The notes below the pieces were generated by a model. It was not told the origin of the DNA and made no database searches. It saw nothing but the letters and a program-made list of their open reading frames with translations. Positions 55,806 to 64,000 of a stretch of 64,000 bases of DNA are shown here, in pieces; within the stretch, counting starts at the first letter, position 1, and the number at the start of each line of letters is the position of its first letter. Source of the DNA: Actinokineospora diospyrosa (GTDB lineage Bacteria; Actinomycetota; Actinomycetes; Mycobacteriales; Pseudonocardiaceae). The translations under genes and the position numbers were made by a program. The DNA lies in assembly GCF_024171925.1 (NCBI RefSeq), contig NZ_JAMTCO010000004.1, positions 186,001 to 250,000 on the forward strand, given 5' to 3'.

Positions 55806-56676
55806 GGCGATCACCTCGGGAGTAGCGGCGCTCCAGGTAGTGCTGCACGACGTAGAGCAGGCTGGTGACGACCAGGTACCAGGCGCTGGCGACCACCAGC
55901 AGGGGGATCGTCTTGAAGTTGTTGTTGTAGATGACTTGTACGGAGTAGAGCAGCTCGGGGGTGGAGGTCACGCTGACCAGCGCGGATGCCTTGAGCATGC
56001 TGATCACCTGGTTGCCGGTCGGCGGGATGACCACCCGCAGCGCCTGCGGCACGACGACCCTGCGCAAGGTCTGCCGGTGGGTCATGCCCAACGCCTTCGC
56101 GGCTTCCCGCTGCCCGGGGTCGACGGAGAGCAGGCCGCCGCGCACGACCTCGGCCATGTAGGCGGCCTCGTTGAGGCTGAGGGCGATCACCGCGGCGAGG
56201 AGCGGGGTGATGAGGTCGTTGGTGTTGGCCTCGAACAGCGTTGGGCCGAACGGGATCTCGATCGCGACGGCCGGGACGAGGGCGGCCAGGTTGTACCAGA
56301 ACAGGATGTGCACCAGCAGCGGTGTGCCGCGGACGAACCAAACGTAGCTCTTGGCCGCCCAAGAGACCACCGGCACCGGCGAGAGCTGCATGACCGCCAG
56401 CAGCATGCCGCCCGCGATGCCCAACGCCATGGCGATCGCGGTGAGCTCAACGGTGCGCAGAAGTCCTAAGAGGACGTCGGTGGACAGGAAGTACTCCCCC
56501 ACCACCGACCAGTCCAGGTTCGGGCTCCGCACCACCACGTTGCCGATGTTGAGCAACGTCAGGCCGACGATGGCCGACCCGATCCACCAGCCCGGGTGCA
56601 GCGGGGCCTTGACGCGCTTGCGGGTGTCCGCCGGGCGACTGGGACGGGGCGGGGCCAGTGGTGTCTCGGTGCTCAT
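55798..56676 (-). CDS. Polar amino acid-type ABC transporter permease
   Basis: 292 residues. Proline-rich basic N terminus, then about five to six helices: [36 protein letters not shown], the EAA loop in [24 protein letters not shown] (split here at [13 protein letters not shown]) and [24 protein letters not shown] three bases before the ATG. Only one permease gene, so it probably acts as a homodimer. Coupled to the binding-protein gene by an ATGA overlap. Confidence 0.94.
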   Translation of the reverse strand: MSTETPLAPPRPSRPADTRKRVKAPLHPGWWIGSAIVGLTLLNIGNVVVRSPNLDWSVVGEYFLSTDVLLGLLRTVELTAIAMALGIAGGMLLAVMQLSPVPVVSWAAKSYVWFVRGTPLLVHILFWYNLAALVPAVAIEIPFGPTLFEANTNDLITPLLAAVIALSLNEAAYMAEVVRGGLLSVDPGQREAAKALGMTHRQTLRRVVVPQALRVVIPPTGNQVISMLKASALVSVTSTPELLYSVQVIYNNNFKTIPLLVVASAWYLVVTSLLYVVQHYLERRYSRGDRRG

Positions 56677-57515
56677 GGGACCTCCGGGTTCAGCTGGGAC
56701 TCGGTGACCGCGATCTCCGCCATGCCCCATTTCGCCAACAGCGCCCGGTACTGCCCGCCCGCGATCAGCTTGTTCACCGCGGCCCGCACCTTCTCGGTGT
56801 GCGGCGACCCCTTCGGGAAGCCGATCGCCTCCGGCAACCGCGCGAACTGGTACGGCTGCACCGTCAACTGGCCGGACTCGCGCGCGGAGTGCACGACCTC
56901 CGAGTACGACCCCATGAACACGTCGGCCCGCCGGGTGCCCGCCGCCAGCACGGCCGCGCTGCTGTCGGGGTAGAGGCTGGTGCGGGCGGCCGGGAGTCCC
57001 GCGGCGGCGCACTCGTCGTTGATCGCCCGCAGCTGCGGCTCGTACACCGAGCCCGCCAGCGCGGCGACGGCCTTGCCGCACACATCCCGGCCCGAGCGGA
57101 TCGCCACCCCGCTGTCGGCGGCGGCCGAGAACCCGGTCCCGACGGCGTCGACGGTGACCATGTCGATGATCTTCACGCGCTCCGCCGAGACGGTCAGGTT
57201 GGCCGCGGCGATGTCGAAGCGGCCGCTCTGCAGACCGGGGATGATCGTGCTGAAGTTGTTGACCGGCACGATGTCCATGCGCAGGCCGGTCTCCCGCGCG
57301 ATCGGCTCGAGGAACTCGATCATCCACCCGGTCAACCTGCCGTCCGCGGTGAACTCGGCGGGCGGGTAGTTGTTGAACACCGCGACCCGCACCGTCTGTC
57401 CACTCCCGACGGTCACCCCCGGCTCCGCTGAGCCGGTGGGGACCGTCGCGGCGCGGACCGACACGCAGGCGCTGGCGAGCAAGCACACCGCGGCGATGAG
57501 CAGCGAACGGGGCAT
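56673..57515 (-). CDS. Polar amino acid-type ABC transporter substrate-binding lipoprotein
   Basis: 280 residues. A lipoprotein signal with the lipobox LASAC (Cys at about 17), then a type-II periplasmic-binding fold: VRVAVFNNYPPAEFTADGR, GWMIEFLEPIARETGL, FDIAAANLTVSAERVK and a hinge near YEPQLRAIND. Binding proteins of this family take glutamine, basic or modified amino acids. Lies between phzE (60 bases upstream) and the permease, so the ligand may be a precursor or product of this pathway (inference). Confidence 0.92.
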   Translation of the reverse strand: MPRSLLIAAVCLLASACVSVRAATVPTGSAEPGVTVGSGQTVRVAVFNNYPPAEFTADGRLTGWMIEFLEPIARETGLRMDIVPVNNFSTIIPGLQSGRFDIAAANLTVSAERVKIIDMVTVDAVGTGFSAAADSGVAIRSGRDVCGKAVAALAGSVYEPQLRAINDECAAAGLPAARTSLYPDSSAAVLAAGTRRADVFMGSYSEVVHSARESGQLTVQPYQFARLPEAIGFPKGSPHTEKVRAAVNKLIAGGQYRALLAKWGMAEIAVTESQLNPEVP

Positions 57516-57574
57516 CGGGACTCCAGGTGGTGATGGCTGCCCCCGCCGGACAGCGGGGGCAGCCTGCTCGGGGG

Positions 57575-59545
57575 TCAGCGCAGCACTGTTGCCGGGCGGG
57601 GGACTGTCGCCGGGTGGGGGACTGCTGCCGGGCGGGGGACTGCTGCCGGGCGGGGGAAAGCCTCGGCGCTCGCCCGGGGCATCGGCGCGGTCGCGGCCAG
57701 TCCGGCGAGCAGTCCGCCGAGGATGGCCGGGCCGTCCTGGGTGAGGACGGACTCGGCGTGGAACTGGATGGAGGCGAAGTGCCTGCCGCGCAACGCGTGC
57801 ACCTGGCCGGTCACCGGGTCGCGGCTGACCTCGACCGCGCCGAGAACGTTGTGGTGCAGCACATCCCGCGCGCTGACGGCGGCGAAGGTGTTGTAGAAGC
57901 CGACGCGCCGCGCGGTGCCGAACAGGTCGATCGGCAACTGGGTGCCCTGGTTGGGGACATCCCTGCGGACCAGGTCCAGCCCTAGTCGCGCGCTGAGGAC
58001 TTGGTGGCTCAAACACACCGCGAGGAACGGGACCTCGCGAGCGAGCAGAGTGTCCACCGCGGCCCTGAGGTGCGCGATCTTGGGGTGCGCGCCCTCCCGC
58101 GGATCACCGGGGCCGGGGCCGAGCAGGACGAAGTCGTACCCGTCCGGGTCGTACGGCTCGTCGAACCGGCGGACCTCGACCCGCAGCCCCAGGGCCCGCA
58201 ACTGGTGGGCGAGCATCGAGGTGAACGTGTCCTCGGCGTCCACGATCAACACCCGCCTGCCCGCCAGCTCCGGGTCGGCGGCGCGGTCGACCCGGTCGGC
58301 CGAGAGCCAGAAGTCGGCGATGCCGTCGTTGCGACCGGAGAGCGCGGCCCGCACGTCGGGGTGTTCAGCGAAGCCACGCCGGTCCTCCGAGCCGAGTGCG
58401 GCCAACAGCCCGGCCGCCTTCGCCCGGGTCTCGGCGACCTCCGCGATCGGGTCGGAGTGCCGGACCAGGGTCGCACCGACGCCGATGTGGACGGTTCCCC
58501 GCGCGTCGATGTCCGCCGTGCGGATGAGGATCGACGAGTCCAGCACCCGGCCACCGGTGTCGCGGCCGATGAGCGCGATGACCCCGCTGTAGTACCCGCG
58601 CGGCGTCGGCTCGTGCCTGCTGATCACCTTGCACGCGCTCTCCAGCGGGCTGCCGGTGACCGTCGGCGCGAACAGGGTCTCGCGCAGGATGTCGCGCGGG
58701 TCCCGGGTGGTCCTGCCCTCGATGAAGTACTCGGTGTGCGCGAGGCGGGCCATTTCCCGCAGGTACGGCCCGAAGACTCGGCCGCCGTCGTCGCAGACCC
58801 GGCCCATCATCTTGAGTTCCTCGTCGAGCACCATGTAGAGCTCGTCGGATTCCTTGCGGTCGGCCAGGAACTCCATCACACCGTCGAGCGCAGGGCCGCT
58901 CGGCGGGTAGCGGTACGTGCCGCTGATGGGGTTCATGACCGCCGTGCCGCCGGTGACGCTGATGTGACGCTCCGGGGTCGCACCGACGAACGCGCGATCA
59001 CCGGTGTGCACGACGAAAGTCCAGTAGGCGCCGGTCTCCCCGCGCAGCAACCGGCTGAACAACGACAGCGCGGAAGCCGGGGTGTAGCCCACGATCTCGG
59101 CGACGTAGGAGCGGCGGATGACGAAGTTCGCACCCTCGCCGGTGCCGATTTCCTCAGCCACCACACGGCGAACGATCTCGGCGTACGTGTCGTCGTCGGT
59201 GTCGAACCTGCCTCGATCGAGCCGCAGCGGGACATCCGGCAGCCGCGACAGCACATCGTCGAGCGGAAGCGTCGCCTGGTCCCGGACCTCTAGCGCCAGC
59301 AGCGGCTCCTTGTCGTCGCGGTGGGCGTACCCGCGCTCGCGGATCTGGCGGTACGGCACCACGGCGAGCACGTCGTGCCTCGGCCGCGCGACGGGCCCGT
59401 CCGGCAACGGGAGGTCGGCGAGTTCCCGGAGTTCGGCGATGTCGCCGACCAGGACGTCGACCCGGTCGCGATCCGCCTCGGTGCGGTGCAGGAGGGCGAA
59501 CGGGGCCTGGGGGTTGGCCAGCACCCGGTCGAGCAGGTCGGTCAC
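57575..59545 (-). CDS. phzE: PhzE-type aminodeoxyisochorismate synthase (fused)
   Basis: 656 residues from GTG 59545, overlapping phzD by GTGA. The N-terminal chorismate-binding domain (about 1-400) has [44 protein letters not shown] and [16 protein letters not shown] class I glutamine amidotransferase (about 430-620) has the nucleophile in FLAVCLSHQ and HxE in QFHAES. PhzE converts chorismate plus glutamine to 2-amino-2-deoxyisochorismate. The closing about 25 residues are the repeat-coded PRPAAV tail, absent from typical PhzE. A much longer reading frame continues upstream but only shadows phzD and phzC. Confidence 0.94.
   Translation of the reverse strand: MTDLLDRVLANPQAPFALLHRTEADRDRVDVLVGDIAELRELADLPLPDGPVARPRHDVLAVVPYRQIRERGYAHRDDKEPLLALEVRDQATLPLDDVLSRLPDVPLRLDRGRFDTDDDTYAEIVRRVVAEEIGTGEGANFVIRRSYVAEIVGYTPASALSLFSRLLRGETGAYWTFVVHTGDRAFVGATPERHISVTGGTAVMNPISGTYRYPPSGPALDGVMEFLADRKESDELYMVLDEELKMMGRVCDDGGRVFGPYLREMARLAHTEYFIEGRTTRDPRDILRETLFAPTVTGSPLESACKVISRHEPTPRGYYSGVIALIGRDTGGRVLDSSILIRTADIDARGTVHIGVGATLVRHSDPIAEVAETRAKAAGLLAALGSEDRRGFAEHPDVRAALSGRNDGIADFWLSADRVDRAADPELAGRRVLIVDAEDTFTSMLAHQLRALGLRVEVRRFDEPYDPDGYDFVLLGPGPGDPREGAHPKIAHLRAAVDTLLAREVPFLAVCLSHQVLSARLGLDLVRRDVPNQGTQLPIDLFGTARRVGFYNTFAAVSARDVLHHNVLGAVEVSRDPVTGQVHALRGRHFASIQFHAESVLTQDGPAILGGLLAGLAATAPMPRASAEAFPRPAAVPRPAAVPHPATVPRPATVLR
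57588..57659 (-). repeat. Four 18-bp tandem repeats at the 3' end of phzE
   Basis: Four near-identical units (GCTGCCGGGCGGGGGACT type) starting at 57588, 57606, 57624 and 57642. On the coding strand they encode repeated Pro-Arg-Pro-Ala-Ala-Val-like hexapeptides in a C-terminal tail just before the stop at 57575. Confidence 0.93.
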
Positions 59546-60195
59546 AGTGCCACCCTCTCCCTGTTCTCGGCCTGCGCGAGCAGGTCCGCGGTGGTGGCGA
59601 CGACAGCGCAGCGCGCAGCGGCGTAGTCGACCGCCAGTCGGTGGTAGCGCTCGGAGAAGTCGCCGATGGCGTCGGCCACCAGGAACGTGCGGATGTCGTT
59701 GGTGTAGGCCTCGATCGCGGTGGCCAGCACACCGACGTGCGCGTACACACCGCACAGCACGAGCTGGTCGCGGTTCTCCGCGCGCATCCGCGCCAACAGG
59801 TCGGACCGGAAGAAGGCGCTGTAGCGCCACTTCGTGAACACCCAATCGTCGTCGCGGGGCGCGAGCTCGTCGACGACCGCGCGGTCGGCGGGGCTGGTGC
59901 GCATCCCAGGACCCCAGAAGTCCTTGAGCAGCCCGCGTTCCTCGTCGGTCATCCGGCCGGGTTGGGCCGTGTAGGCGACCCGCGCGCCGCCCGCGGTGAG
60001 GACCTCGCGCAGCCCGGCGATGTTGCCGACGACCCGGTCGCGCATGTCCTGGGCGAAGGGGCGGACGAAGTAGCGCTGCATGTCGTGCACCAGCAGCACC
60101 GCCCGCGCCGGGTCCACCGTCCACGCCGCGGTGTTGGCGGGTAGGTCGTCCGCCGTGGGCAGCGGGTAGGGCTCGATGGGCGGGATGCCTGTCAT
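59542..60195 (-). CDS. phzD: PhzD-type isochorismatase
   Basis: 217 residues. Near-textbook Phz[21 protein letters not shown], then [15 protein letters not shown] with the general-acid Asp, [34 protein letters not shown] with the conserved Lys and [13 protein letters not shown] with Gly at the usual nucleophile position. It hydrolyses aminodeoxyisochorismate to pyruvate and trans-2,3-dihydro-3-hydroxyanthranilate. Forty-five bases after phzC; overlaps phzE. Confidence 0.96.
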   Translation of the reverse strand: MTGIPPIEPYPLPTADDLPANTAAWTVDPARAVLLVHDMQRYFVRPFAQDMRDRVVGNIAGLREVLTAGGARVAYTAQPGRMTDEERGLLKDFWGPGMRTSPADRAVVDELAPRDDDWVFTKWRYSAFFRSDLLARMRAENRDQLVLCGVYAHVGVLATAIEAYTNDIRTFLVADAIGDFSERYHRLAVDYAAARCAVVATTADLLAQAENRERVAL

Positions 60196-60240
60196 TCGTG
60201 GTCCTCCGTCTGCTACTCGGGGGCGGGGAACGGCGGCCGG

Positions 60241-61410
60241 TCAGCCGGTCCAGGCCGCGACGGCGGTGATGGCCTGGTCGGGGTTGAGCCGGGGGTCGCA
60301 GAAACTGGTGTACTTGTCGGCGACCTGCGCGGCGTGCGCCGGGTCGGCCGCGCACTCGGTGACGTCGTCCGGTGTGGTCTCCAGGTGGAGACCACCGGCG
60401 ACCCCACCGCCCGCGCGCACCGCGGCCTGGAACCGGGTGATCTCGGCGACCACGGTCTCCACGTAGCGGGTCTTGAGGCCGTCGGGGGTGCGCGCGGTGT
60501 TGCCGTGCATCGGGTCGCACAGCCAGATCACCGGGTGCCCGGCCGCGCGCACGGCGGCGACCAGGGCGGGCAGGCGATCGGCGACGAGGTCGGCGCCCAT
60601 GCGGGAGATCAGGATGAGCCTGCCCGGTTCGCGGTGCGGGTCGAGCCGCTCGACGAGGGTGCGCAGTTCGTCGGTGGCCATGGTGGGTCCGACCTTGCAG
60701 GCCACCGGGTTGCCCACCCGCGCGAGGAGGTCGACGTGGGCGCCGTCGACCTGGCGGGTGCGCTCGCCGATCCACGGCAGGTGTGTGGAGGCCAGGTAGA
60801 CCTCGCCCGCGCGGTCGTGGCGCAGCATGGGGGTTTCGTAGTCGAGCAGCAGCGCCTCGTGGCTGGTCCAGACCGGCGGCTCGGCGAGGTGCCGGTCGGC
60901 ACCGCCCCAGCCCAGCAGCCGGGTGGCCTCGCGGGCGGCGCGGTAGCCGAGCAGCAGGCGGGTGGGGTCCGGGACGCGCCCGTGCGGGTCCGGTTCGGGG
61001 GTGTTGACCATGTGCCCGCGGTAGACGGGCAGTTCGAGGTCACCGACCACCTCGACCGGGCTGGAGCGGGGCTTGGCGAACTGGCCCGCGATCCGTCCTA
61101 TTCGGACGACCGGCAACCGGGTCGCCATCTTGAGCGTCCCGGCCAGCAGGTCGAGCAGGCCCGCTTTGCGGGCGACGTAACCGGCTTCGCACTCGGCGAA
61201 GTCCTCGGCGCAGTCGCCAGCCTGGACCACGTGCGCCTCGCCAGCGGCGACCACGGCCAACAACGCGCGCAGTTGCCGGGTCTCCTCGGCGGTGACCAGG
61301 CCGGGGCGGCTCGCGAGGTCGGCTCTGACCTGGCGCACCAGCGCCTCGTCCGGCCAGAGCGGTTGCTGCAGGGCGATCCTGGGCAGGGTGTCGGACACGG
61401 CGTTGTCCAC
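60241..61410 (-). CDS. phzC: Type II 3-deoxy-D-arabino-heptulosonate-7-phosphate synthase (PhzC-type)
   Basis: 389 residues. GTG 61410 is chosen because GGAG lies five bases upstream; the in-frame sequence before it is not family-like. Type II DAHP synthase motifs: QAGDCAEDFAEC, RIGRIAGQFAKPRS, YRGHMVNTPEPDPHGR and PVIWLCDPMHGNT. At about 390 residues it is shorter than the housekeeping actinobacterial enzyme (about 460) and probably lacks its regulatory N-terminal extension, as other PhzC proteins do. It increases shikimate-pathway flux for the downstream enzymes. First gene of the operon. Confidence 0.93.
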   Translation of the reverse strand: MDNAVSDTLPRIALQQPLWPDEALVRQVRADLASRPGLVTAEETRQLRALLAVVAAGEAHVVQAGDCAEDFAECEAGYVARKAGLLDLLAGTLKMATRLPVVRIGRIAGQFAKPRSSPVEVVGDLELPVYRGHMVNTPEPDPHGRVPDPTRLLLGYRAAREATRLLGWGGADRHLAEPPVWTSHEALLLDYETPMLRHDRAGEVYLASTHLPWIGERTRQVDGAHVDLLARVGNPVACKVGPTMATDELRTLVERLDPHREPGRLILISRMGADLVADRLPALVAAVRAAGHPVIWLCDPMHGNTARTPDGLKTRYVETVVAEITRFQAAVRAGGGVAGGLHLETTPDDVTECAADPAHAAQVADKYTSFCDPRLNPDQAITAVAAWTG

Positions 61411-61913
61411 TGAGACTCCAATCACGAATCGCGGGAGGACCGGGGCACGACCGCCGTCTCCCCGACGGCACCGCGCGGAGCACACCACTTGGTCGACAAC
61501 ACGATCGTGCGTGCGGAGAGTGGTCATCGGCAACGAATCGGACATCGATCCGTCAAGTTCGGGGTTCTCCATCAGGTCCGCGCCGAGCCCTCCCGGCACC
61601 GGGAACGCTCCCGGCGCCGTGGCGGGATCCCGCCGGTGACGGCCCCGGGCAGGGCAACCGACTGGACCGAACGGGCGCGTGCGCCGAACACAACCCGGCG
61701 CCGGGGGTGACCGCTCGCCGCCTGGTCAGCACGGGTGGGGTGGCGTCGGCCCACCACGCGGGGGCCGATGTTGGTGTTCCACGAACCTAGGCACGTCCTG
61801 GTTTCCCGGCCACGGTGGAACAGGTCCAGTCCACCACCGGCACGGCAGCCGACCAGGCACGCCATCCCGACGCGCCACACCCGAACACACCAAACACCAC
61901 AGGGGGAGAACCC
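61411..61913. other. Gene-free divergent region between phzC and the IS701-like gene
   Basis: 503 bases; should contain the promoter of the phzC-D-E-ABC operon. The centre is dense in inverted repeats (listed separately). GGGGGAGAA at 61902-61910 is a strong ribosome-binding site for the plus-strand gene. No trp-type leader peptide with attenuator was recognised. Confidence 0.6.
61591..61634. promoter_or_regulatory. Cluster of inverted repeats upstream of phzC
   Basis: TCCCGG-CA-CCGGGA (61591-61604) shares its right arm with CCGGGA-ACGC-TCCCGG (61599-61614); a perfect 14-bp palindrome, GGCGGGATCCCGCC, follows at 61621-61634. Overlapping alternative hairpins or a multi-site operator are both possible. 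About 180-225 bases upstream of the phzC start. Confidence 0.45.
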
Positions 61914-63080
61914 ATGTCGTTAGCGGGTCACGTCGCCGAGCGCGCGACCGCCGCACCGGACGAGGCGGTACTCGAGGAGCTGTGCGCACCCCTGTTCGCC
62001 TCGCTGCCCCGCCACGACCAGCGCCGCAAGGGGGTCGAGTACCTGCAGGGGCTGCTGCGCGCCACCGGCCGCAAGTCGATCCGCAACATCGCGCTCGCCA
62101 TCGGCAACCAGGCCACCGAGCAGTACCTGCACCACTTCATCAGCGACTCGACCTGGGAGGCCGTCCCGGTGCGCCGGGCGCTGGCCGAGTACGTCGCCCG
62201 GGTGGCGCCACCGCGGGCCTGGGTGGTGCGGCCGCTGCTGATCCCCAAGGCGGGCAAGCACTCCGTCGGCGTCGGCAGGCACTTCTCGGCCGACCTCGGG
62301 CAGACCCTCAACGCGCAGCAGGCGATGGGCGTGTGGTCGGCGTCGGAGGAGGTGACCGCGCCGGTCAACTGGCGGCTGCACCTGCCGCGGGCGTGGGTCG
62401 CCGACACCGGTAGGCGCGACCGGGCCGCGATCCCGGACTGCGTGCGCGCGGAAACCGAGCTGCAGTGCGGGATCGAGGCGTACCTGGCGGCGGCGGGGTC
62501 CGCGCGGCGACCGGTCGTGCTCGACGCGCGGGCCGGTGACGTGCAAGCCGCGCTGACCCGATTACGCGGGGCGGGGGCACCGTCGCTGATGCGCGTGAGC
62601 GGGACGCAGCCGGTCACCGCGGCAGACCCGGCGGCTCGACCGGGGGCCGAGCCGGTGGCGGCGCGGCAGGTCATGGCGGCGGTGCGCGAGACCCGCAAAC
62701 CGGTGGCGGGCCGCTGGCCGCTGCTCGCGGCGGTGGCCAAGGTCGGGCTTCCCGGGGGACACGACGACTTGGTGCTGCTCGGCGTGGGATCGGCGGGTCA
62801 ACCGTGGCCCGCGCAGCTGTGGCTCTCGGACCAGGCGGGCGCCACTCCCGCCGACCTGGTGCGGTTGAGCCGGTTGCTCGCCCGCGTCGACCACGACTTC
62901 GACCGCTTCGCCGACCGGGTCGGCATGCGCGACTTCACCGGCCGCTCGTTCGCGGGCTGGCACCGGCACATGACGCTGGCCTCGGCGGCGCACGCGGTGC
63001 TGGCGGTGGCCGAGACGCTGGGCGCGCCGGTCGACCTCCCCCGCCAGCGCCGCGGCGGGAGCGGCCCCGGAGACGGCTGA
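61914..63080 (+). CDS. Degenerate IS701-type transposase homologue
   Basis: 388 residues with GGGGGAGAA before ATG 61914. IS701-type features: helical N-terminal part with RRKGVEYLQGLL and GNQATEQYLHHFI, WRLHLPRAW, VVLDARAGDVQAALTR and the C-terminal GRSFAGWHRHMTLASAAHAVL. The final catalytic Glu, normally before GRS (EGRSWRGWHHH), is Thr here, and the first Asp region (GDxxYG) reads DARAGD. No terminal inverted repeats or target duplication was found. Probably catalytically dead and domesticated; such proteins recur in biosynthetic clusters. Confidence 0.8.
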   Translation: MSLAGHVAERATAAPDEAVLEELCAPLFASLPRHDQRRKGVEYLQGLLRATGRKSIRNIALAIGNQATEQYLHHFISDSTWEAVPVRRALAEYVARVAPPRAWVVRPLLIPKAGKHSVGVGRHFSADLGQTLNAQQAMGVWSASEEVTAPVNWRLHLPRAWVADTGRRDRAAIPDCVRAETELQCGIEAYLAAAGSARRPVVLDARAGDVQAALTRLRGAGAPSLMRVSGTQPVTAADPAARPGAEPVAARQVMAAVRETRKPVAGRWPLLAAVAKVGLPGGHDDLVLLGVGSAGQPWPAQLWLSDQAGATPADLVRLSRLLARVDHDFDRFADRVGMRDFTGRSFAGWHRHMTLASAAHAVLAVAETLGAPVDLPRQRRGGSGPGDG

Positions 63081-63120
63081 TCGGCGTACGCGGGCACCGT
63101 CCTGCCCGCGTACGCCGATC
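63079..63120. terminator. Perfect 18-bp stem, bidirectional terminator
   Basis: Arms 63079-63096 and 63103-63120 are exact 18-bp reverse complements with a six-base loop, overlapping the stop codon of the IS701-like gene. It lies between convergent genes. Confidence 0.85.
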
Positions 63121-63126
63121 GTCCGG

Positions 63127-63160
63127 GCTACCGCGCGTCGCGTGCTGGCGTGGCGGTAGC
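63127..63160 (-). terminator. Second hairpin beyond the protease gene
   Basis: Arms 63127-63134 and 63153-63160 (GCTACCGC and its complement) pair over 8 bp with an 18-base loop, nine bases after the protease stop. Confidence 0.5.
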
Positions 63161-63169
63161 GCGGTGTCC

Positions 63170-63883
63170 TCAGGTGCCGGTTTGCTGCCGGATCCAGGTC
63201 AGGTTGGCCGCGATTCCGGTGTAGAGGGTGCTGGTGGCGCACTCGCCGCCGTTGTCACCGGGCCCGTGGGTCTCCCCGACGAGGGTCCAGTTGCCCCGGG
63301 TGCCGACCACGGCGGGACCGCCGGAGTCGCCGTGGCAGGCGGAGTGGGTGCGGTCACCGGAGACGCAGACGTCGGTCGAGGCCCCGCCACCGGCGGCGCA
63401 GCGGCTGCTGGCCAGGATGGTCAGGTCGATCTCCTGCAGCGTGGTCGGCGTCGAGCAGGACGGCCAGCGCAGGCAGCCCCAGCCGAGCAGGCGCACCGCG
63501 GAGCCCGCGGCCGGGTTGGCGGTGGCCATCCTGACCGGTGCCTGCCGCGACGCGGTGCTGGTGTGCATCAGCGTCAGGTCGGTGCCGGGCTTGGTGACCC
63601 GCCGGTCGATGCGCAGCAGCTCACCGCCGGAGTTCTTGTTGGTGGAGCCGACCCGGCCCTGGGTGGCGCTACCGCAGTGGTTCGCGGTCACGATCCACTG
63701 CGGGGCCACGAGGCTGCCACCGCAGCCGTTGCTCAGCGACACCATCCAGGAGTAGGTCTCGGTCGCGTTGTGCCCGCCGATGATGGCGGGCGACTGCTCG
63801 GCGGCGTTGGACGAGCCGGTCGCCGCCAGGACGGACAGCAACACGACCCCCGCCCCGACCAGGGCAGTGAGGAATCTGCGCAT
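63170..63883 (-). CDS. Secreted trypsin-like serine protease (S1 family)
   Basis: 237 residues from ATG 63883, which has GGAAGA five bases upstream. Signal peptide (RRFLTALVGAGVVLLSVLAA, cleaved near SNA-AEQ). Mature start IIGGHNATETYSWMVSL resembles the activated trypsin N terminus IVGG. Catalytic His in IVTANHCGS, Asp in GTDLTLMH and Ser in CHGDSGGPAV; six Cys allow three disulfides. The acid-free short pro-part (AEQSPA) suggests simple processing. Extracellular peptidase. Not obviously tied to the adjacent biosynthetic locus. Confidence 0.93.
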   Translation of the reverse strand: MRRFLTALVGAGVVLLSVLAATGSSNAAEQSPAIIGGHNATETYSWMVSLSNGCGGSLVAPQWIVTANHCGSATQGRVGSTNKNSGGELLRIDRRVTKPGTDLTLMHTSTASRQAPVRMATANPAAGSAVRLLGWGCLRWPSCSTPTTLQEIDLTILASSRCAAGGGASTDVCVSGDRTHSACHGDSGGPAVVGTRGNWTLVGETHGPGDNGGECATSTLYTGIAANLTWIRQQTGT

Positions 63884-64000
63884 AAGAGTCTTCCAATGCA
63901 GGGTTGGCGAGTACATATGGCAGCTATCTGCGCGAAATCGCGTTGACGATTTCGCCAACCGAATATGCACCCGTTCGTGATCCGCCCGCAACCCTGCGAA

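Noticed and set aside
57575-60775. A 1066-codon open frame running upstream from phzE
   Set aside because: The part before 59545 is antisense-free shadow of phzD and phzC in another phase, Arg/Pro/His-rich with no homology; the PhzE domain begins at GTG 59545.
55041-63080. A complete phenazine cluster
   Set aside because: phzF, phzA/B and phzG are not in the window, so only the DHHA branch is supported.
61914-63080. An intact insertion sequence
   Set aside because: No terminal inverted repeats or target-site duplication found and the catalytic Glu position is Thr.

Overview
The window is very G+C-rich, densely packed DNA with GTG/TTG starts and ATGA/GTGA stop-start overlaps. Gene content (type II DAHP synthase, DHA2 exporters, a HelD/HelR-type RNA-polymerase ATPase, a carboxylic acid reductase, a PucR-like regulator) points to a filamentous actinobacterium. 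A full flagellar export/motor/chemotaxis locus makes a zoospore-forming member of the Pseudonocardiales (Actinosynnema/Actinokineospora type) the best guess; this is inference. No rRNA, tRNA or CRISPR was seen.

Layout. (1) 1-13795, plus strand: flagellar operon fliH(partial)-fliI-fliJ-NlpC/P60+SLT hydrolase-fliK-flgD-flgE-flbD-motA-motB-fliL-fliM-fliN-fliO-fliP-fliQ-fliR-flhB. (2) 13792-21388: an accessory island: a six-gene minus-strand array of immunity-type proteins (SUKH, Imm1, CPCC and three copies of an unnamed family), then cystathionine beta-synthase, a HelR/HelD-like ATPase and an unknown protein. (3) 21475-35077, minus strand: a small membrane protein, a P-loop-less FlhF-like protein, flhA, two CheX/CheY-type pairs, cheR, cheB, an unknown protein, an MCP, cheW and cheA. 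The motility locus is therefore split and its halves face each other across the island. (4) 35120-42409: NarL-type two-component system, DevC/FtsX-type ABC exporter, two secreted proteins sharing a C-terminal domain, an L,D-transpeptidase and small membrane or unknown proteins. (5) 42561-44087: an orphan HsdS-like protein with a possible HEPN domain and a zinc-type cysteine cluster. (6) 44114-63080: a likely biosynthetic locus: CAR-methyltransferase-metK operon, VanZ-like protein, MarR regulator and DHA2 exporter, PucR/GAF regulator, and the operon phzC-phzD-phzE-amino-acid-type ABC transporter, with a degenerate IS701-type transposase homologue transcribed divergently. (7) 63170-63883: a secreted trypsin-like protease.

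How the parts could work together. Flagellar genes build and drive the type III export apparatus, stator and switch; CheA/W/MCP/B/R/Y and CheX-like proteins control rotation. In the biosynthetic locus, PhzC feeds the shikimate pathway, PhzE makes aminodeoxyisochorismate and PhzD releases trans-2,3-dihydro-3-hydroxyanthranilate. No PhzF, PhzA/B or PhzG is present, so a non-phenazine aminobenzoate product is possible, reduced to an aldehyde by CAR and methylated with SAM from a linked metK. The product is not determined by the sequence.

Strong GC-rich hairpins mark many operon ends, mostly without T-tracts. The long gene-free stretches are described individually.
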